64,000 bases of DNA from Hemerocallis citrina (GCA_017893485.1 CM030366.1:201619173-201683172), one strand, 5' to 3'. Counted from the first letter of the stretch, positions 13,245-25,093 are shown. A program made the numbers and translations. Notes: a model not told the origin generated them from the letters alone.

Positions 13245-14216
13245 TGTTGACTCCTAGTTTGGTGTACACAAAATGTGTCTATAAATACTAATAAGTTTGA
13301 ATTGAGTTATTCAGATTTTCAGGATCAAATAATATCCATAAGAGATTCAAGAGAGATTCAAGAATATTCAAAGAAGGAAAGTAATAAAGAAAGATTGAGA
13401 AATTAAGCAAAAGAAGAAGATATTCAAAAAGAAAAGTTGATTAATTAATGTCCAAGAAAGCTATCAAGACCAGTTGCTATCATTCTATATTTGTGAGATT
13501 TAATTCTGTGTAAAATTGATTGATTGATTGATTAGTTCTTTTGGTAAGAATATAAAGTGGATTCGATATGAACAGCGCGATACCGGTCGACCGCACCTCA
13601 TGTCGGTCGACCGGATCGTAGTTGACAGCAACTCTCAGTTGCGTAAAAAGCTATTGACCCTTCATCTCTCTACTTTATGTCGGAGAGATGAACGGTCGAC
13701 TGCACCAAGATTGCGGTCGACCGCACTTTCCGCTGTTCACATTTTCGGAATGTATCGTTTCTAATTTTGATAGATACACTTCCCAATCTATTTAATTGGC
13801 CGGACCCACTGAGTATTCCTTACCTATTGCTTTTGAGAAAAATCTTCTGAACTAATCTTTCAATAATCAATCCAAGTGTGTGTGTGATAATTTTTGTATT
13901 CTTCAGTCAGGATCATTTAGGATCTTGAGTTTTTCTTTTCTTCCACTTCGGTGAGATTGACGGGACTTGTGTTAGAAGTCATGTGGGTGTAATAAGTCTT
14001 TCGGCCTGAATCCGAGAATCATTGTACAAGAGTTTTGAGTATAGTGGAATGCTTGTGGCGGAGAATTGCTACAAGTAGGAGGTGTGGACGTAGACCTGGG
14101 GGTCGAATCACGTTACATCGCTGCGTCACTTGTACTATCTGCGTTTGCTCTTTTTAACTCTTTTTATTTACTCTGCACTTTATTTGAATTATTTTTATTC
14201 CGCACAATCACCCTAT

Positions 14217-14253
<37 letters not shown>

Positions 14254-14266
14254 AGGTTGATTTACA
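13245..14266 (+). repeat. Copia 3' LTR
   Basis: 1022 bp, TGTTGACTCC...TTTACA. It is homologous to 6271-7269. It is longer mainly because of a 35-nt C run at 14218-14252 where the 5' LTR has only seven Cs. Confidence 0.93.
14218..14252. repeat. Homopolymer of 35 cytosines
   Basis: Uninterrupted C run inside the 3' LTR; the matching place in the 5' LTR has a short run (near 7251). It could be real slippage expansion or an assembly artefact. Confidence 0.95.
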
Positions 14267-14747
14267 ATGTAAAGATACAATAACTTTGAAATATTATGCA
14301 TTTGGTCCAAGTGGGAGATTGTTCAGAGTGTGGTCTTAAATAACTTTGAAACGTCATGTATTTAGTCCAAGTGGGAGATTGTTCGTATATACATCTCAGT
14401 ATCTTTTCCTTCCTCATTCTCATTTTGGTATTGATCTTGGTCGCGATTTATGGCGTTTCCCCCAGCAGAAGAATTAGTGGTTCAGAATTCGTAAGAAAAT
14501 GTTGATATTGTCACTAATTTTTCTCAGCAAACTAATTACTGAGAAAATTCAACAGTTAATGTTCCTCACAAAATGACTGATTCCTTTTTATTTCTTTAAA
14601 CTTTGGTATGTGGCTAACTTTTTTTTAGAGATTCAAATTTAAGAAGTTTATTCTTTATATAAAAAAAAGATTGTTAACTCCATCTAATTATTCTTCTTTC
14701 TTTCGCATGTAGTGAAGTAATAGACAAAATAATGATGTATAAATAAG
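14267..14747. other. Short stretch with duplicated copia-like purine tract
   Basis: Two diverged copies of a roughly 62-bp unit start near 14278 and 14340. Each ends in AAGTGGGAGATTGTTC, which resembles a copia polypurine tract followed by an LTR start. The remainder up to the gypsy insertion has no recognisable gene. Confidence 0.5.
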
Positions 14748-14752
14748 ATACT

Positions 14753-15341
14753 TGATGCGATTTGTTTTTGGGGTGGCTGCACCAGGTGTGAGTTCTTCTC
14801 GATTTGTATTTTTGCAGAAGCTTTGGTACGGATGGTACGCCCGACCCTCAGCCGGGGGAACGACTCGGGAGTAGGCGGGAGTGAGGTGGAGATTGGATGC
14901 CCGGCTTGGATCTGGAGGCTCGGCTCGGATCCAGAGGTCTCGTGTACCTGCACTCGGTCTAGAAACACTGGGGTTGGTCCCGGTGGCAGACCCTCCGACG
15001 ATCTAGTCAATTACGGAAGGAGAGTAACAGTAACTAGAGTTTGAGAGGGGAAAGATTGATTACCTTCGGAAGGGGTAGAGGGTCTGGTATTTATAGAAAA
15101 AGCCAACCTGGTCTGGACCCGTTTGGGGCCGGGTCTGGACCCGGTTGCCCGTGGGCCTGGCATGGCAGAAGCCCAAGTGGTATAGGACTGACGTGGCACG
15201 GCCTCGGGGTGGTTTAGGGCTGACATGGCGAAGGCCTGGGTGGTTTTCAGGCTGAGGTGGCAGACCCGGATGATCCGACGGTGAACGCCCTTTGAGGGGA
15301 TCATGTGGCTCAGGAGGGGCCACATCATCTGACCCATATCA
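14753..15341 (-). repeat. Gypsy-1 3' LTR
   Basis: 589 bp. The adjoining sequence 15342-15358 reads on the minus strand as AGAGTGGGGAGCTCC, the likely polypurine tract of the minus-oriented element. Confidence 0.93.
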
Positions 15342-15538
15342 GGAGCTCCCCACTCTGGGAGGGCTGGGTGACCCAGTCGTGTAGGAATGGTTCTTTGCCT
15401 CTGTAGGAAGAGTAGGGTGGTGTGTACGGCGAGAAATGAGATCTGTATCTTCTAGAAGAGGTCAGGGGGGTAGGGTGAAGGGATCCCCTATTGGAGTCAT
15501 GCGGAGTGCCGGGCGCAGAAGAGTCGGAGCTCGGTTTG

Positions 15539-15780
15539 CCGAGCGTCGAGGGTCGGTGGACGAGCCCCCATCACTTGTTGGAAAAGCAAGGGGGATCATC
15601 GCGATCTGTGGAGTAGGGGGTCTTTTGGCTGAGCATCGAGGGTCGGTGGAAGAGCCCCATCACTTGTTGGAAAAGTAAGGGGGATCACCGAGATCTGTAG
15701 AGTAGGGGGTCTTTTGGCTGAGCGTCGAGGGTCGGTGGACGAGCCCCCTCACTTATTGGAAAAGCAAGGGGGACCATCGC
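15539..15780. repeat. About 89-bp tandem repeat, three copies
   Basis: Units start near 15539, 15630 and 15719 with GAGCGTCGAGGGTCGGTGGA (first base varies), and contain CACTTGTTGGAAAAG and GTAGGGGGTCTTTTGGCT. They lie just inside the 3' LTR, the position where Gypsy-2 has its own array. Confidence 0.85.
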
Positions 15781-16540
15781 GGCTCGTGGTACAATCCGGG
15801 CTCCGAGCCTCCTGTCGAATAGAGGAGGATTTTGGGGCTCGCGGTGCAATCCGAGCTCCGAGCCTCCTGCGAATAGAGGAGGATTTTGGGGCTCGTGGTG
15901 TCATCCAAGCTCCGAGCCTCCTGTCAAATAGAAGATGATTTTGGGGCTCGCGGTGCCATCTGAGCTCCGAGCCTCCTATCGAAAAGGGGAGGATTTTGGG
16001 TCTCGCGGTGCCATCCGAGCTCCGAGCCTCCTGTGGAATAGAGGAGGATTTTGGGGCTCACGGTGCCATCCGAGCTCTAAGCCTCCTATCGAATTGGGAA
16101 GGGTTTTGGGGCTCGCGGTGCCATCCGTACTCCGAGCCTACTGTGGAATAGAGGAGGATTTTGGGGCTCGCGGCGCCATTTGAGCTCCGAGCCTCCTGGT
16201 GAATAGAGGAGGATTTTGGGGCTCGCGGTGCCATCCGAGACCCGAGCCTCCTGTTGAATAGAGAAGAATTTTGGGGCTCGTGGTGCCATCTGGGATCTGA
16301 GCCTGCTGTTGAAAAGAGGAGGATTTTGGGACTCGCGGTGCCATCCGAGCATCGAGCCTCCTATTGAAGAGAGAAGGATTTTGGGGCTCGCGGTGCCATC
16401 CGAGCTCCGAACCTCCTGTTGAACAAAGGGGAGGATTTTGGGGCTTGTGGTGCCTCCTGTTGAACAAAGGGGAGGATTTTGGGGCTTGCAGTGCCATCTG
16501 AGCTCCGAGCCTCCTGTGGAACAGAGGAGGATTTTGAAGC
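15781..16540. repeat. About 55-bp tandem repeat, roughly 14 copies
   Basis: Units start at about 15781, 15836, 15890, 15945 and 16000, and continue at the same spacing. The core is GGCTCGCGGTGCCATCCGAG, then CTCCGAGCCTCCTG and GAATAGAGGAGGATTTTGG. The same core reappears in a different array at 22310-22520. Open frames across it on both strands reflect the repeat, not genes. Confidence 0.93.
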
Positions 16541-16725
16541 TTGCGGTGCCATCCGAGCGTCGACCCTCCTGACTTGTTGGAAAAGCCTGGGAGTTTCTTG
16601 GCGGCTCGCGGTACCATCCGAGCGTCGACCCTCCTGACTTGTTGGAAAAGCCTGGAGGTTTTTGGCGGCTCGTGGTACCATCCGAGTGTCGACCTTCCTA
16701 ACTTGTTGGAAAAGCCTGGGGGTAT
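16541..16725. repeat. About 70-bp tandem repeat, three copies
   Basis: Units carry CCATCCGAGCGTCGACCCTC, then CTGACTTGTTGGAAAAGCCTGG. They combine the core of the 55-bp array with the CTTGTTGGAAAAG segment of the 89-bp array, so the three arrays look related by recombination. Confidence 0.85.
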
Positions 16726-17020
16726 TGGGGTAATTATGTGCCACATGCTGACGTCACATGCGCAAGAATCGAAGCGACTTAGATCCTAGTGGCCGTTGGA
16801 TCTTGATGATTAAGATCCAACGGCTAGATCTTTTCGTGAAAATCGAGGAGTATCTTTCCCTGTTATTAATTCCCCCCCCCCTTTTTCTTTCCTTCATTTC
16901 CTTACTTGTGTTTTCCAACTTTCAAAAACAGGGGTTTTTTCCCATCTGCCGTCGGCGACCTTTTTCCGGTGATCTTTCTGTTTTAGCACGGTACTTTCAG
17001 GTTAGTATTTCTGATTCGTA

Positions 17021-20000
17021 ATGTCGCGCTCTCAGTCTGGCTCCGAGGCAAGCTCGTCAAGCCGTTTCGAGAAGGAAGTTGAGTCACCCTTGATGTCTTG
17101 GTCCCTGGGCGATTATGGAATTAAAGTGGAGGTTCTGTCAGATCCAGGGTCGGATGGCGAGGATGAGGTAGTTTTCTTCGTGCAACCCTTGAGATCCTGT
17201 AGGCCAGGGAAGGAGCCTGTGGATGAGGGAAAGGGGGAGGAGGAAGAGGAGGGAGGGGGATGTTGATGATGACGAGGACAAGGAGGAAGAGAAGGACAAC
17301 GAAGAAGAGCAGGACCCCGAGGGAGAAGGGGACGTTGAGGACGAGGAGGACGAGGAGGGTGACGAGGATGAGTAGGATCCCGAGGGAGAGGGGACCGTTG
17401 AGGACGAGGAAGACGACGAGGAAGATTCAGAGGGGAACCAGGGGGAGCCCGGTCAGGGTGCCGGGGGAGACGATGTTCAAGGATATGCGGAGGAAGGTAC
17501 CGCATGTGGGGTAGCCGAGGGTGAGGGCGATCTCCCCCCTCTGCCACCATTGTCGACCCCATCTCCGGAGAGGAAGACTCTTCCTCGTAGGAGGAAAAGG
17601 AAGTGGATCCGTCTGGATTGCCCCCCCCCCTCGCCAGATAAATATGCTCTTAGATCGGGATTCGAGTTTGCCCCTTTCACCTTCAAAAATCCCAGGTCAA
17701 TTAGGATGTATCCTGATGACGTTAAGGATCTCGCTCCTCTCCCTTCCGTGCCGGGTGACGAGAGTCGGGTGAAGATCAGGATGCATGGCATCCAATGTGT
17801 CCTGAGGGCGGACTACCTGCACATCCTGAGAGCGGCCTACTTTATCCCAAGGAATTCGAACTCCTGATTTCGAGCCCCGGTATTCATCCAACCACCACTC
17901 TCGCGTCGGGCTACTGTGTTTTTCCCGAGGATGCCTTCATCTCGGGACTTAGGCTGTCATTGCACCCCTTCATCAAGAGAGTCATGAATTGGGCGAAGTT
18001 GAGCCCGATGCAGAACTGCCCCAATTCTTGGAAACACCTGTTCTGCTTTATCTTGAAGTGCCAAGAGAAGGGGGTCAAGCCGAGGCTTACATACTTCTGC
18101 GCTATCTTGGGGATGAGCTCATTGGGTGACGCGGAGGGAATCTTCTATTTTTTGCCTAGGCCTCATAAGAAGGTGATGCACGGCCATCCGGACTCCATCA
18201 AAGGGTGGAAGGAGAAGTACTTTATAGTCCGGAGCGAGAAGCCTTGAGGGATTCCGACCGCCTGAAACTTTTATAAGCCAAACCATAAACCTCCGAAGCG
18301 CAGCGAGTTGACGGAGAAAGAATGGGCGAAGGTGGAGAAGATCGTTGGGGGCACAGCATAGGGTGGCCCCGAGTGACGGAAATGCATCTGGCCCGAGCCG
18401 GACTGAGCCCAGCCAACCCTAGTATGTTTTTGTTTTGAATTTTCTTATCTTTCTGCCTTCGTATTAACATTTGCCTCTCTTCTTATATTTGCAGAGATGA
18501 CGGCCAAGCAGCTCGACAATAGGCAGGCCTTATTGGCCGTTGCCGCCAAGAGGAGGGCAGAGAAGGAAAAGAAGACGGAGCAGGATAAGGCGGCTGCCCA
18601 AGGCACGGGGTTCAGCAAGGGGCCGGCCTCGAAGGCTGTGGAGCCGTCCCCAAAGAGGGTGAAGAAACATCACCACACACCGAGGGCGTCTAGGGAGGCA
18701 GGGGGAAGCTCCGGTTGCAAGAAGACTTCCGAGGTCCCGGAGCAGAGGCTTCCTCTACCTCGGCCCACTACCGAGCAGATGGTTGGGCAACAGGGGCTGA
18801 GGCCACATCCCCTGATTGGTCGGTCCTCGTAGGGGATTCCCTGCTTAAGGGTCCCGTGGCCATAGAGGTGGTCTGGAACCTTGCCACAAAGCGAGATCGT
18901 ATGGCTCTGGCGACGCAGACATCTGATGGCCTTTATGCGGTGGTCTTAGGCGCAGCTCTCGGTGAGTGCTCGTAATTTTCCTTTGAGTTTAGACTCTAGG
19001 ATTTCTTCTAACTTTTTCTTCCTCGGACAGGCGATGCTTCATGGGTAGCACTTTCAGAAGTGCTTGGAGAAGTATGTCTGCGAGTTGACCATGGTGTCGG
19101 ACGAGCTAAAGGAGGCTCGGAGTATGGAGGCAGTCCACGAGACCCAGATGGCCTCGATAGCCGATTATCATAAGAAAGAGGTGGATCACCTCAAGGAGAA
19201 GGCCCGGGAAGAAGCTGAGAAGGCGCAGAAGACTATGGAGGAGGCGAAGATCACCATGGCGGATACCCTAATCCTGAAGCAGGATGAGGCCTATGACAAG
19301 GCTAAGGAGCATTTTCGGTTGACCTATCCAGACAAGAGGGTCGACTACCTCCACTACAACTGGCAGCCCGAGCATCCGTTGACACCCGGCGGTGAGGAGA
19401 TGGGGGATCCTTGCCAAGAGGAGGTCGGGGGCAACCCTACTGAAGAAGAGGTGCCAAACCCCCCCCCCCCTCAAGCATAGTTTAAGTTCTCCTTTTTGAT
19501 TTTGTAAACGCCTTGCGCGGACTGGCCACTGCCCTTTGTAGCACAAAAATTTTGAATTTAATGAAAGATAATTTTTTGGCCGATGCTCCATGACTTGTGT
19601 TTTTTTAGTCTCTTTTGTAACTTGTTATTTTTCCCTTCTTTTTGATAGACACATGAGGTCCTCGGTGCCGACCATATTTCTACCGAGGCCTCCTTGGTCC
19701 GAGCTGGGCAGGGGGCCATGGAGGCAGCTCTGGCTCGCCAATAAAAGCAGACTCGAGACCGAGCGGCCGCAGTGAATTACTTCATGAACAAGTCTAGAGA
19801 GCTCAGCTTGGAGGTTGCTCGTTTGAGGAAAGCCATAGCCGACCGGGACTGGTGGGTAATTGAGACGAACTGGTCGATCTCGGATGCCTCGAGTGGACGG
19901 TCGGCTTCGGAGTCTTTTCTTCGTGAGGCCGTTGTTAAGAAAGAGTTGGAGATCCATAGGTTGAAGCTGGTTCTAGGCGCCGGTTTGATCGAGGAGGCGA

Positions 20001-20149
20001 ATAATTCGGGACTAGGACCTTCTCCGACTTTTTTATTGGAGGGGGCCCAGCTTGATGATGCGGAAAGCTCAGTCGCGGGAGAGCCTTCCCCGGCCGGGCC
20101 AACCGAGCGTGAGAAGGAACCCGAAGGAAGCGCCGAATTTGAGTTTTAA
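17021..20149 (+). pseudogene. Antisense accessory gene of Gypsy-1 (Transposase_28-like), decayed
   Basis: This gene runs opposite to gag-pol, between pol and the 3' LTR. It is homologous along its length to 52315-55214 in Gypsy-2. The inferred structure is exon 1 17021-18421, intron 18422-18494, exon 2 18495-18961, intron to about 19030, exon 3 from 19031, and a final coiled-coil exon ending at 20149. The N-terminus is Ser- and acid-rich with a long Glu/Asp repeat. The conserved domain includes YCVFPEDAFISGL, PFIKRVMNWAKLSPMQ and HPDSIKGWKEKYF. This resembles the plant family called putative gypsy type transposon (Transposase_28). Frameshifts near 17260-17550 and 17800-17867, and stops such as at 18245, break it. 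Function is unknown. Confidence 0.72.
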
Positions 20150-20579
20150 GCCGAGCATGAGTGATTTGTAAGCTTTTCATTCTATTTCTACTGCCGTTAC
20201 TAGCGCACGATGAGTACTAATAAAAAAACTCCCGACTTCTTTAACCTTGACGATTCATTGAGTGAGGATTGTTGCCTGGCTCGGCCTTGTAAGGGGTCGC
20301 CGCCGAGGGGGAAAGGCCACACGGTAACTTCTTGCAGGCAATGCATAATTAGTGGCATTGCGCCTTCTGATAAGCATTTATTGCGACGTTTCGCCTTCCG
20401 CTGTTTGGACTTTCCGATGCAATAAATGTGCTTCTCAGGGGGCTATAAACCCTCATCCCCTCATTTTTTTTATTAGGGGTAGGGATTGGCTCCTCTGCCA
20501 CATGATTCGGGTGCCCACCGAAGGCGGGCGTCCTAGAAGTAGAACTTTAGTCCGAGGGTTCCGAATTGGTGGCGCACCA

Positions 20580-20772
20580 ATCACCCTCGAACAATTCGGG
20601 GTTTTGGCTTTGAGGGCCTTAAAACCCCGGGTTGTTCGTTGGTGAGTGGTGCGCCGACCAATTGGTTTCGAGGCTCGAAGACAGTCTTGGGTCGGTGGCT
20701 CCCCTGTCACCCTGGAACAATTCGAAGTTTTGGATCTTGAAAGCCACAAACCCCGAGTTGCTCGTGGGTGAG
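20580..20772. repeat. Two conserved stem-loop units
   Basis: Two units of about 66 bp at 20580-20646 and 20706-20772 can each fold into a hairpin: CACCCTCGAACAA...GGGGTTTT pairs with AAAACCCC...TTGTTCG..GGTG. A third, related unit lies in Gypsy-2 at 51840-51902. Confidence 0.75.
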
Positions 20773-20864
20773 AGAAGGGTCAACCAACGACCCGAAGCTC
20801 GGGGCATTTGCCGAAGGCGGGTGCCCTAAACCTTAATGAAAACTTTTTTGAAACGGTCGTGGCT

Positions 20865-22310
20865 GAAGGTCGTCGCCGAGCGTAACGGTCGAGTGACTTT
20901 GAAGAAAGTCATGGCCTTGCTCGGGGTCAATGACAAGTCCCACACTTGTTCTCAGGAAGATGGCAAGGGTGTAGCTGGTGTTTTCCGCCAAGCGCATAGG
21001 TTGATGGTCTTGAAAAAGCCCAAACCATGCTCGGGACAGATGTTGAGCCCCCACACCATGGAGAAAGCCAGTAATGGGCGTAGCCGAAGGTCGTCGCCGA
21101 ACGTAACGGTCGAGTGGCTTTGAAAAAAGCTACGGCCTTGCTTGGGATCGATGACGAGCCCCCACACATGTTCTCAGGAAGATGGCAAGGGTGTAGCTGG
21201 CGGTTGCCGCCGAGCGCATAGGTTGATGGTCTTGAAAAAGCCCAAACCATGCTCGGGGCAGATGCCGAGCCCCCACACTATGGAAAAAGCCAGTAATGGG
21301 CGTAGCTGAAGGTCGTCGCCGAGCGTAACGGTCAAGTGGCTTTGAAGAAAGTCATGGCCTTACTCGGGATCGACAACGAGCCCCCACACTTGTTCTCAGG
21401 AAGATGGCAAGGGTGTAGTTGGTAGTTGCCGCCGAGCGCATAGGTTGATGGTCTTGAAAAAAGCCCAAACCATGCTCGGGGCAGATGCTGAGCCCCCACA
21501 CCATGGAGAAAGCTAGTAATGGGCGTAGCTGAAGGTCGTCGCCGAGCGTAATGGTCGAACGACTTTGAAGAAAGCCACGGCCTTGCTCGGGGTCGACGAT
21601 GAGCCCTTACACTTGTTCTCAGGAAGATGGCAAGAGTGTAGCTAGCGGTTGCCGCCGAGCACATAGGTTGATGGTCTTGAAAAAGTCCAAACCATGCTTG
21701 AGGCAGATACCGAGCCCTCACACCATAGAGAAAGCCAGTATTGGGCATAGCTGAAGGTCGTCGCCGAGCGTAACGGTCGAGTGGCTTTGAAGAAAGCCAC
21801 AGCCTTACTCGGGGTCGACGACGAGCCCCCACACTTGTTCACAGGAAGATGGCAAGGGTGTAGCTGGCGGTTGCCGCCGAGCGCATAGTTTGATGGTCTT
21901 GAAAAAAGCCCAAACCTTGCTCGGGGCAGATGCCAATCCCCCACACCATGGAGAAAGCCAGTAATGGGCGTAGCTGAAGATCGTCGCCAAGCGTAACAGT
22001 CGAGTGGCTTTGAAGAAAGCCACGGCCTTGCTCGGGGTCGACGACGAGCCCCCACACTTGTTCTCAGGAAGATGGTAAGGGTGTAGTTGGCGGTTGCCAC
22101 CGAGCGCATAGGTTGATGGTCTTGAAAAAGCCCAAACCATGCTCGGGGCAAATGCCGAACCCCCACACCATGGAGAAAGTCAGTAATGGGCGTAGTTGAA
22201 GGTCGTCGCCGAGCGTAACGGTCGAGCAGCTTTGAAGAAAGCCACGGCCATGTTCGGGGTCGATGACGAGCCCCCACACTTGTTCTCAGGAAGATGGGAA
22301 AGGTGTAGTT
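20865..22310. repeat. About 222-bp tandem repeat, 6.5 copies
   Basis: The marker GAAGGTCGTCGCCGAGCGTA (or a one- to two-base variant) begins at 20865, 21086, 21308, 21531, 21753, 21976 and 22198, a period of 221-223 bp. The last unit is partial. Long minus-strand open frames across it repeat the same peptide and are products of the repeat. The array lies directly downstream of pol in the element's own orientation. Confidence 0.95.
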
Positions 22311-22520
22311 TTTTGTGGCTCGCGATGCCATCCGAATGCCGAGCCCTAAGCCTGTAAGGGAATCTTTTTGTGGCTCGCAGCACCATCCGAATGCCGAGCC
22401 CTGAGCTTGTAAGGGAAGCTTTTTGTGGCTCGCGGCACTATCCGAGTGCCGAGCCCTGAGCTTGTAAGGGAAGCTTTTCGTGGTTTGCGGCACCGTCCGA
22501 ATGCCGAGCCCGAGACATGC
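22311..22520. repeat. About 58-bp tandem repeat, four copies
   Basis: Units begin TTTTTGTGGCTCGCG and contain CCATCCGAATGCCGAGCCCT then GTAAGGGAA. The central GGCTCGCG..GCCATCCGA matches the core of the 55-bp array 6 kb away on the other side of the antisense gene. Confidence 0.88.
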
Positions 22521-22639
22521 TTTTAATGAGAACTTTTTCAAGAAAGTTGGTATATTTACAACATACTTGAACCTTACAAAGATAAGGCACAACGTGCCGA
22601 TTACATTTTGCATAATTTTACACGAGCTGCAGAGGCTAA

Positions 22640-25093
22640 CCCTCCCCTTCTAGGAATTTAATGAGGTGCTCTGCGTTCTAGGGCCTCTTGAAAGCCTTGC
22701 CTCCCGGGTCAGTTAGGCGGTACGCGTCCCGACGTACAACCTCAGATACCTTGTATGGGCCTTCCAAGTTTGGGGCCAGCTTCCTCTTTTGGCCGGGGTT
22801 GGATACTGCCAGCTTCCGGAGGATGAGGTCCCTAAGCTTGATGCTAGTTGGACGCACCTTTTTATTGTAGAACCTCTCGATCCTCTGCTGGTAGGTGTTC
22901 CTTCGAATGGCGGACTTCTTCATGGCCTCGTCTATGAGATTTAGGTCGGGACGTAGCTATGCTGAGTTGCTTGCTTCATCGAAGGCCATGATTCGGGGTG
23001 AAGGGATCCCGATCTCCAGGGGGATGACGGCCTCTGCGCCGTATGTTAGATTAAATGGAGACTCTCCCATGGGGATTCTCTTTGTCGTTCGGTCGGCCCA
23101 GAGAACGCTCGGCAGCTCATCGACCCATAACCCCTTGGAAAAGTTATCGAGTCGTTTCTTGAGACCGTCAAGGATTTGGCGGTTCACGTTCTCAGCCTGA
23201 CCGTTTGACTGCGGGTGGCACACCAAAGAAAAATGCTACTGGATCCCGAGATCTTCGCAGAACCTTCGAAAATGTTTACCCACGAATTGAATCCTATTGT
23301 CTGTAATGAGCACCAGTGGAATCCTGAACCGGCAGACAATGTGTTTCCAGAAAAACTGTTGGGTCTGCTGCTCGGTGATCGTGGCTAGTGGCTCGGCCTC
23401 GATCCACTTTGTGAAGTAGTCGATTGCCACTATGAGAAACTTTCGTTGGCCCGTTGCCTTGAAGAATGGGAGGGACTTCTCTCCGAACTTGGAGAGGAAA
23501 CGGCCGATGGCCGCCAGTCTTCCCGTGAGCCTCTGGACTTCTTTGATGTTTCTGGGAGGGGCCATGTCTATTATGGCCTGGATTTTTTCGGGGTTCGCCT
23601 CGATGCCGCAGTGGCTGACAACGAACCCTAGGAATTTCCCCGAGGAGACGCCGAATGCACACTTCGCCGGATTGAGTCTCATATTGTGGGTCCGGAGGAC
23701 CCCAAAGGCTTCTTCCAAGTCGGCGACGTGATCCTATCCCTGCTGGCTTTTGACGAGCATGTCGTCGACGTACACCTCCATGTTGTGCCCAATTTGATCC
23801 TTGAAGACTCGGTTAACGAGCCTCTGATAAGTAGCGCCGACGTTCTTCAACCCGAAGGGCATCACCCGGTAGCAATAAAGACCTTGGTCCGTGACGAAGG
23901 ACGTCTTGGCTATATTAGAAGGGAACATTCGGATCTGGTTGTAGCCTGAGAAGGTGTCCATGAAAGAAAGGAGCTCGTGACCCGATGTAGCGTTGATTAG
24001 AGTGTCGATGCTGGGGAGAGGGAATGGATCTTTAGGGCATGCCTATTGAGGTCGGTAAAGTCTATGCAGATCCTCCAGTTCCCGCTCGCCTTTCTGACCA
24101 TCACGACGTTCGCCAGCCACTCATGGTAGCTGACCTCCTGTATGAAATGAGCGGATAAGAGTTTGTCCACCTCCGCTTTCACCGTCTGCTGCCGCTCCGG
24201 AGTGAACTTACGTTGCTTCTGGACGATCGGCTTCGAGCCGGGAATCATGCTGAATTTGTGCATGATCAGGTATTCAGAGATGCCGGGCATATCGGAGGGT
24301 TTCCAGGCGAAGAGGTCGACATTGCGGTGAATACAATCGAACAGGGCAGATTTGAGGTTGGGAGCGAGGGAGCAGCTCACTCGGAAACACTTCGACGGAT
24401 CCCCTGTCTCGAACGAGACTTCTTCTAACTCGTCCGCCGGCTCAGGTTCTCGCTGGCACCTTTCGGGCTGCAGCTCGACGGCATCTAGGGGGAACACACC
24501 GCCCCTGATTGCCATCATATAGCACGATCGTGCCGCTTCTTGGTTCCCTCGGACAACTCCGATGCCTGACCTGGTGGGGAATTTCAGCTTTTGGTGGTAG
24601 GCCGAGGGAACCGCCTGGAGGGAGCAGAGCCCGGGACGGCCGAGGATGGCATTGTAGGCTGCCTTGACGTTTACAACCATGAAGTCCATCGACTCGATCT
24701 GCCTATGGGGGGTCGTACTGGCAGTGACGTCTAAAGTTTGATCCCCTCGATTGGCACCAGGACGCCGGAAAACCCATGCAGGGTGTACCCGGCTGGCTTC
24801 AGCTTATCCCGAGAAAGGTTTAGGTTCTCTAATGCCTCCAGGAAGAGGATGTTTACCGAGCTCCCGTTGTCCACGAGGATGCGACGGGCCTCGAAGTTTA
24901 CCATGCTGAGGTTGATGATGAGTGCATCGCAGTGCGGGAGCCGAACTCCCTCCAGGTCTTCCCCAGAGAAGGAGACAGGGAGTTGCTGGACCTGGGGGGA
25001 AAGGGGGACCTGGACGGCATTGACCCCTCGGACGAATGCCTTGCAGGAAGTGTTGGACTCCCCTCCTATGGGGCCTCCATGGACGCAATGCAA
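22640..25093 (-). pseudogene. Gypsy-1 pol: protease, reverse transcriptase, integrase; RNase H deleted
   Basis: Reading right to left: the protease at 25093-24731 has RRILVDNGSSVNILF with the catalytic Asp. Next is the AAYNAILGRPGL block and the start of RT with WRICIDFTDLN (24689-23997). The RT core with YRVMPFG and YVDDMLVK follows at 23961-23734. The RT thumb at 23718 runs to SLPFFKA and is fused, at about 23451-23460, straight to TGQRKFLIVAIDYFTKW of the integrase core. RNase H and the integrase zinc-binding domain are therefore absent. The integrase continues with CHPQSNGQAENVNRQILDGL and ends near 22650, after a TAG where a Trp is expected. Several frame changes occur. The fused part reads through without a break. 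Confidence 0.9.

Larger units (their letters stand above)
6271..14266 (+). mobile_element. Ty1/copia LTR retrotransposon, full length, decayed
   Basis: The element is delimited by two LTRs (6271-7269 and 13245-14266) that start TGTTGACTCC and end TTTACA, flanked by a perfect 5-bp duplication ATGTA (6266-6270 and 14267-14271). A primer binding site TGGTATCAGAGC follows the left LTR and a purine tract AAAAGGAGGAGAT precedes the right one. Gene order gag, protease, integrase, reverse transcriptase, RNase H is that of copia elements. All genes hold stops and frameshifts. The gag spacer coiled coil, the DSGCSNHMTGD protease motif and several purine-rich tracts suggest a SIRE/Tork-like lineage, which is inference. 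Confidence 0.95.

Noticed and set aside
15781..16540. CRISPR-like array because of regular short repeats
   Set aside because: Units are contiguous tandem repeats without unique spacers, and the DNA is a plant nuclear retrotransposon.
15436..16746. Several Gly/Pro/Arg-rich frames on both strands
   Set aside because: All follow the 89-, 55- and 70-bp repeats and have no independent support.
21642..22613. 323-codon minus-strand frame in Gypsy-1
   Set aside because: It is the translation of the 222-bp tandem array and the adjacent short repeats, with the same peptide repeated.
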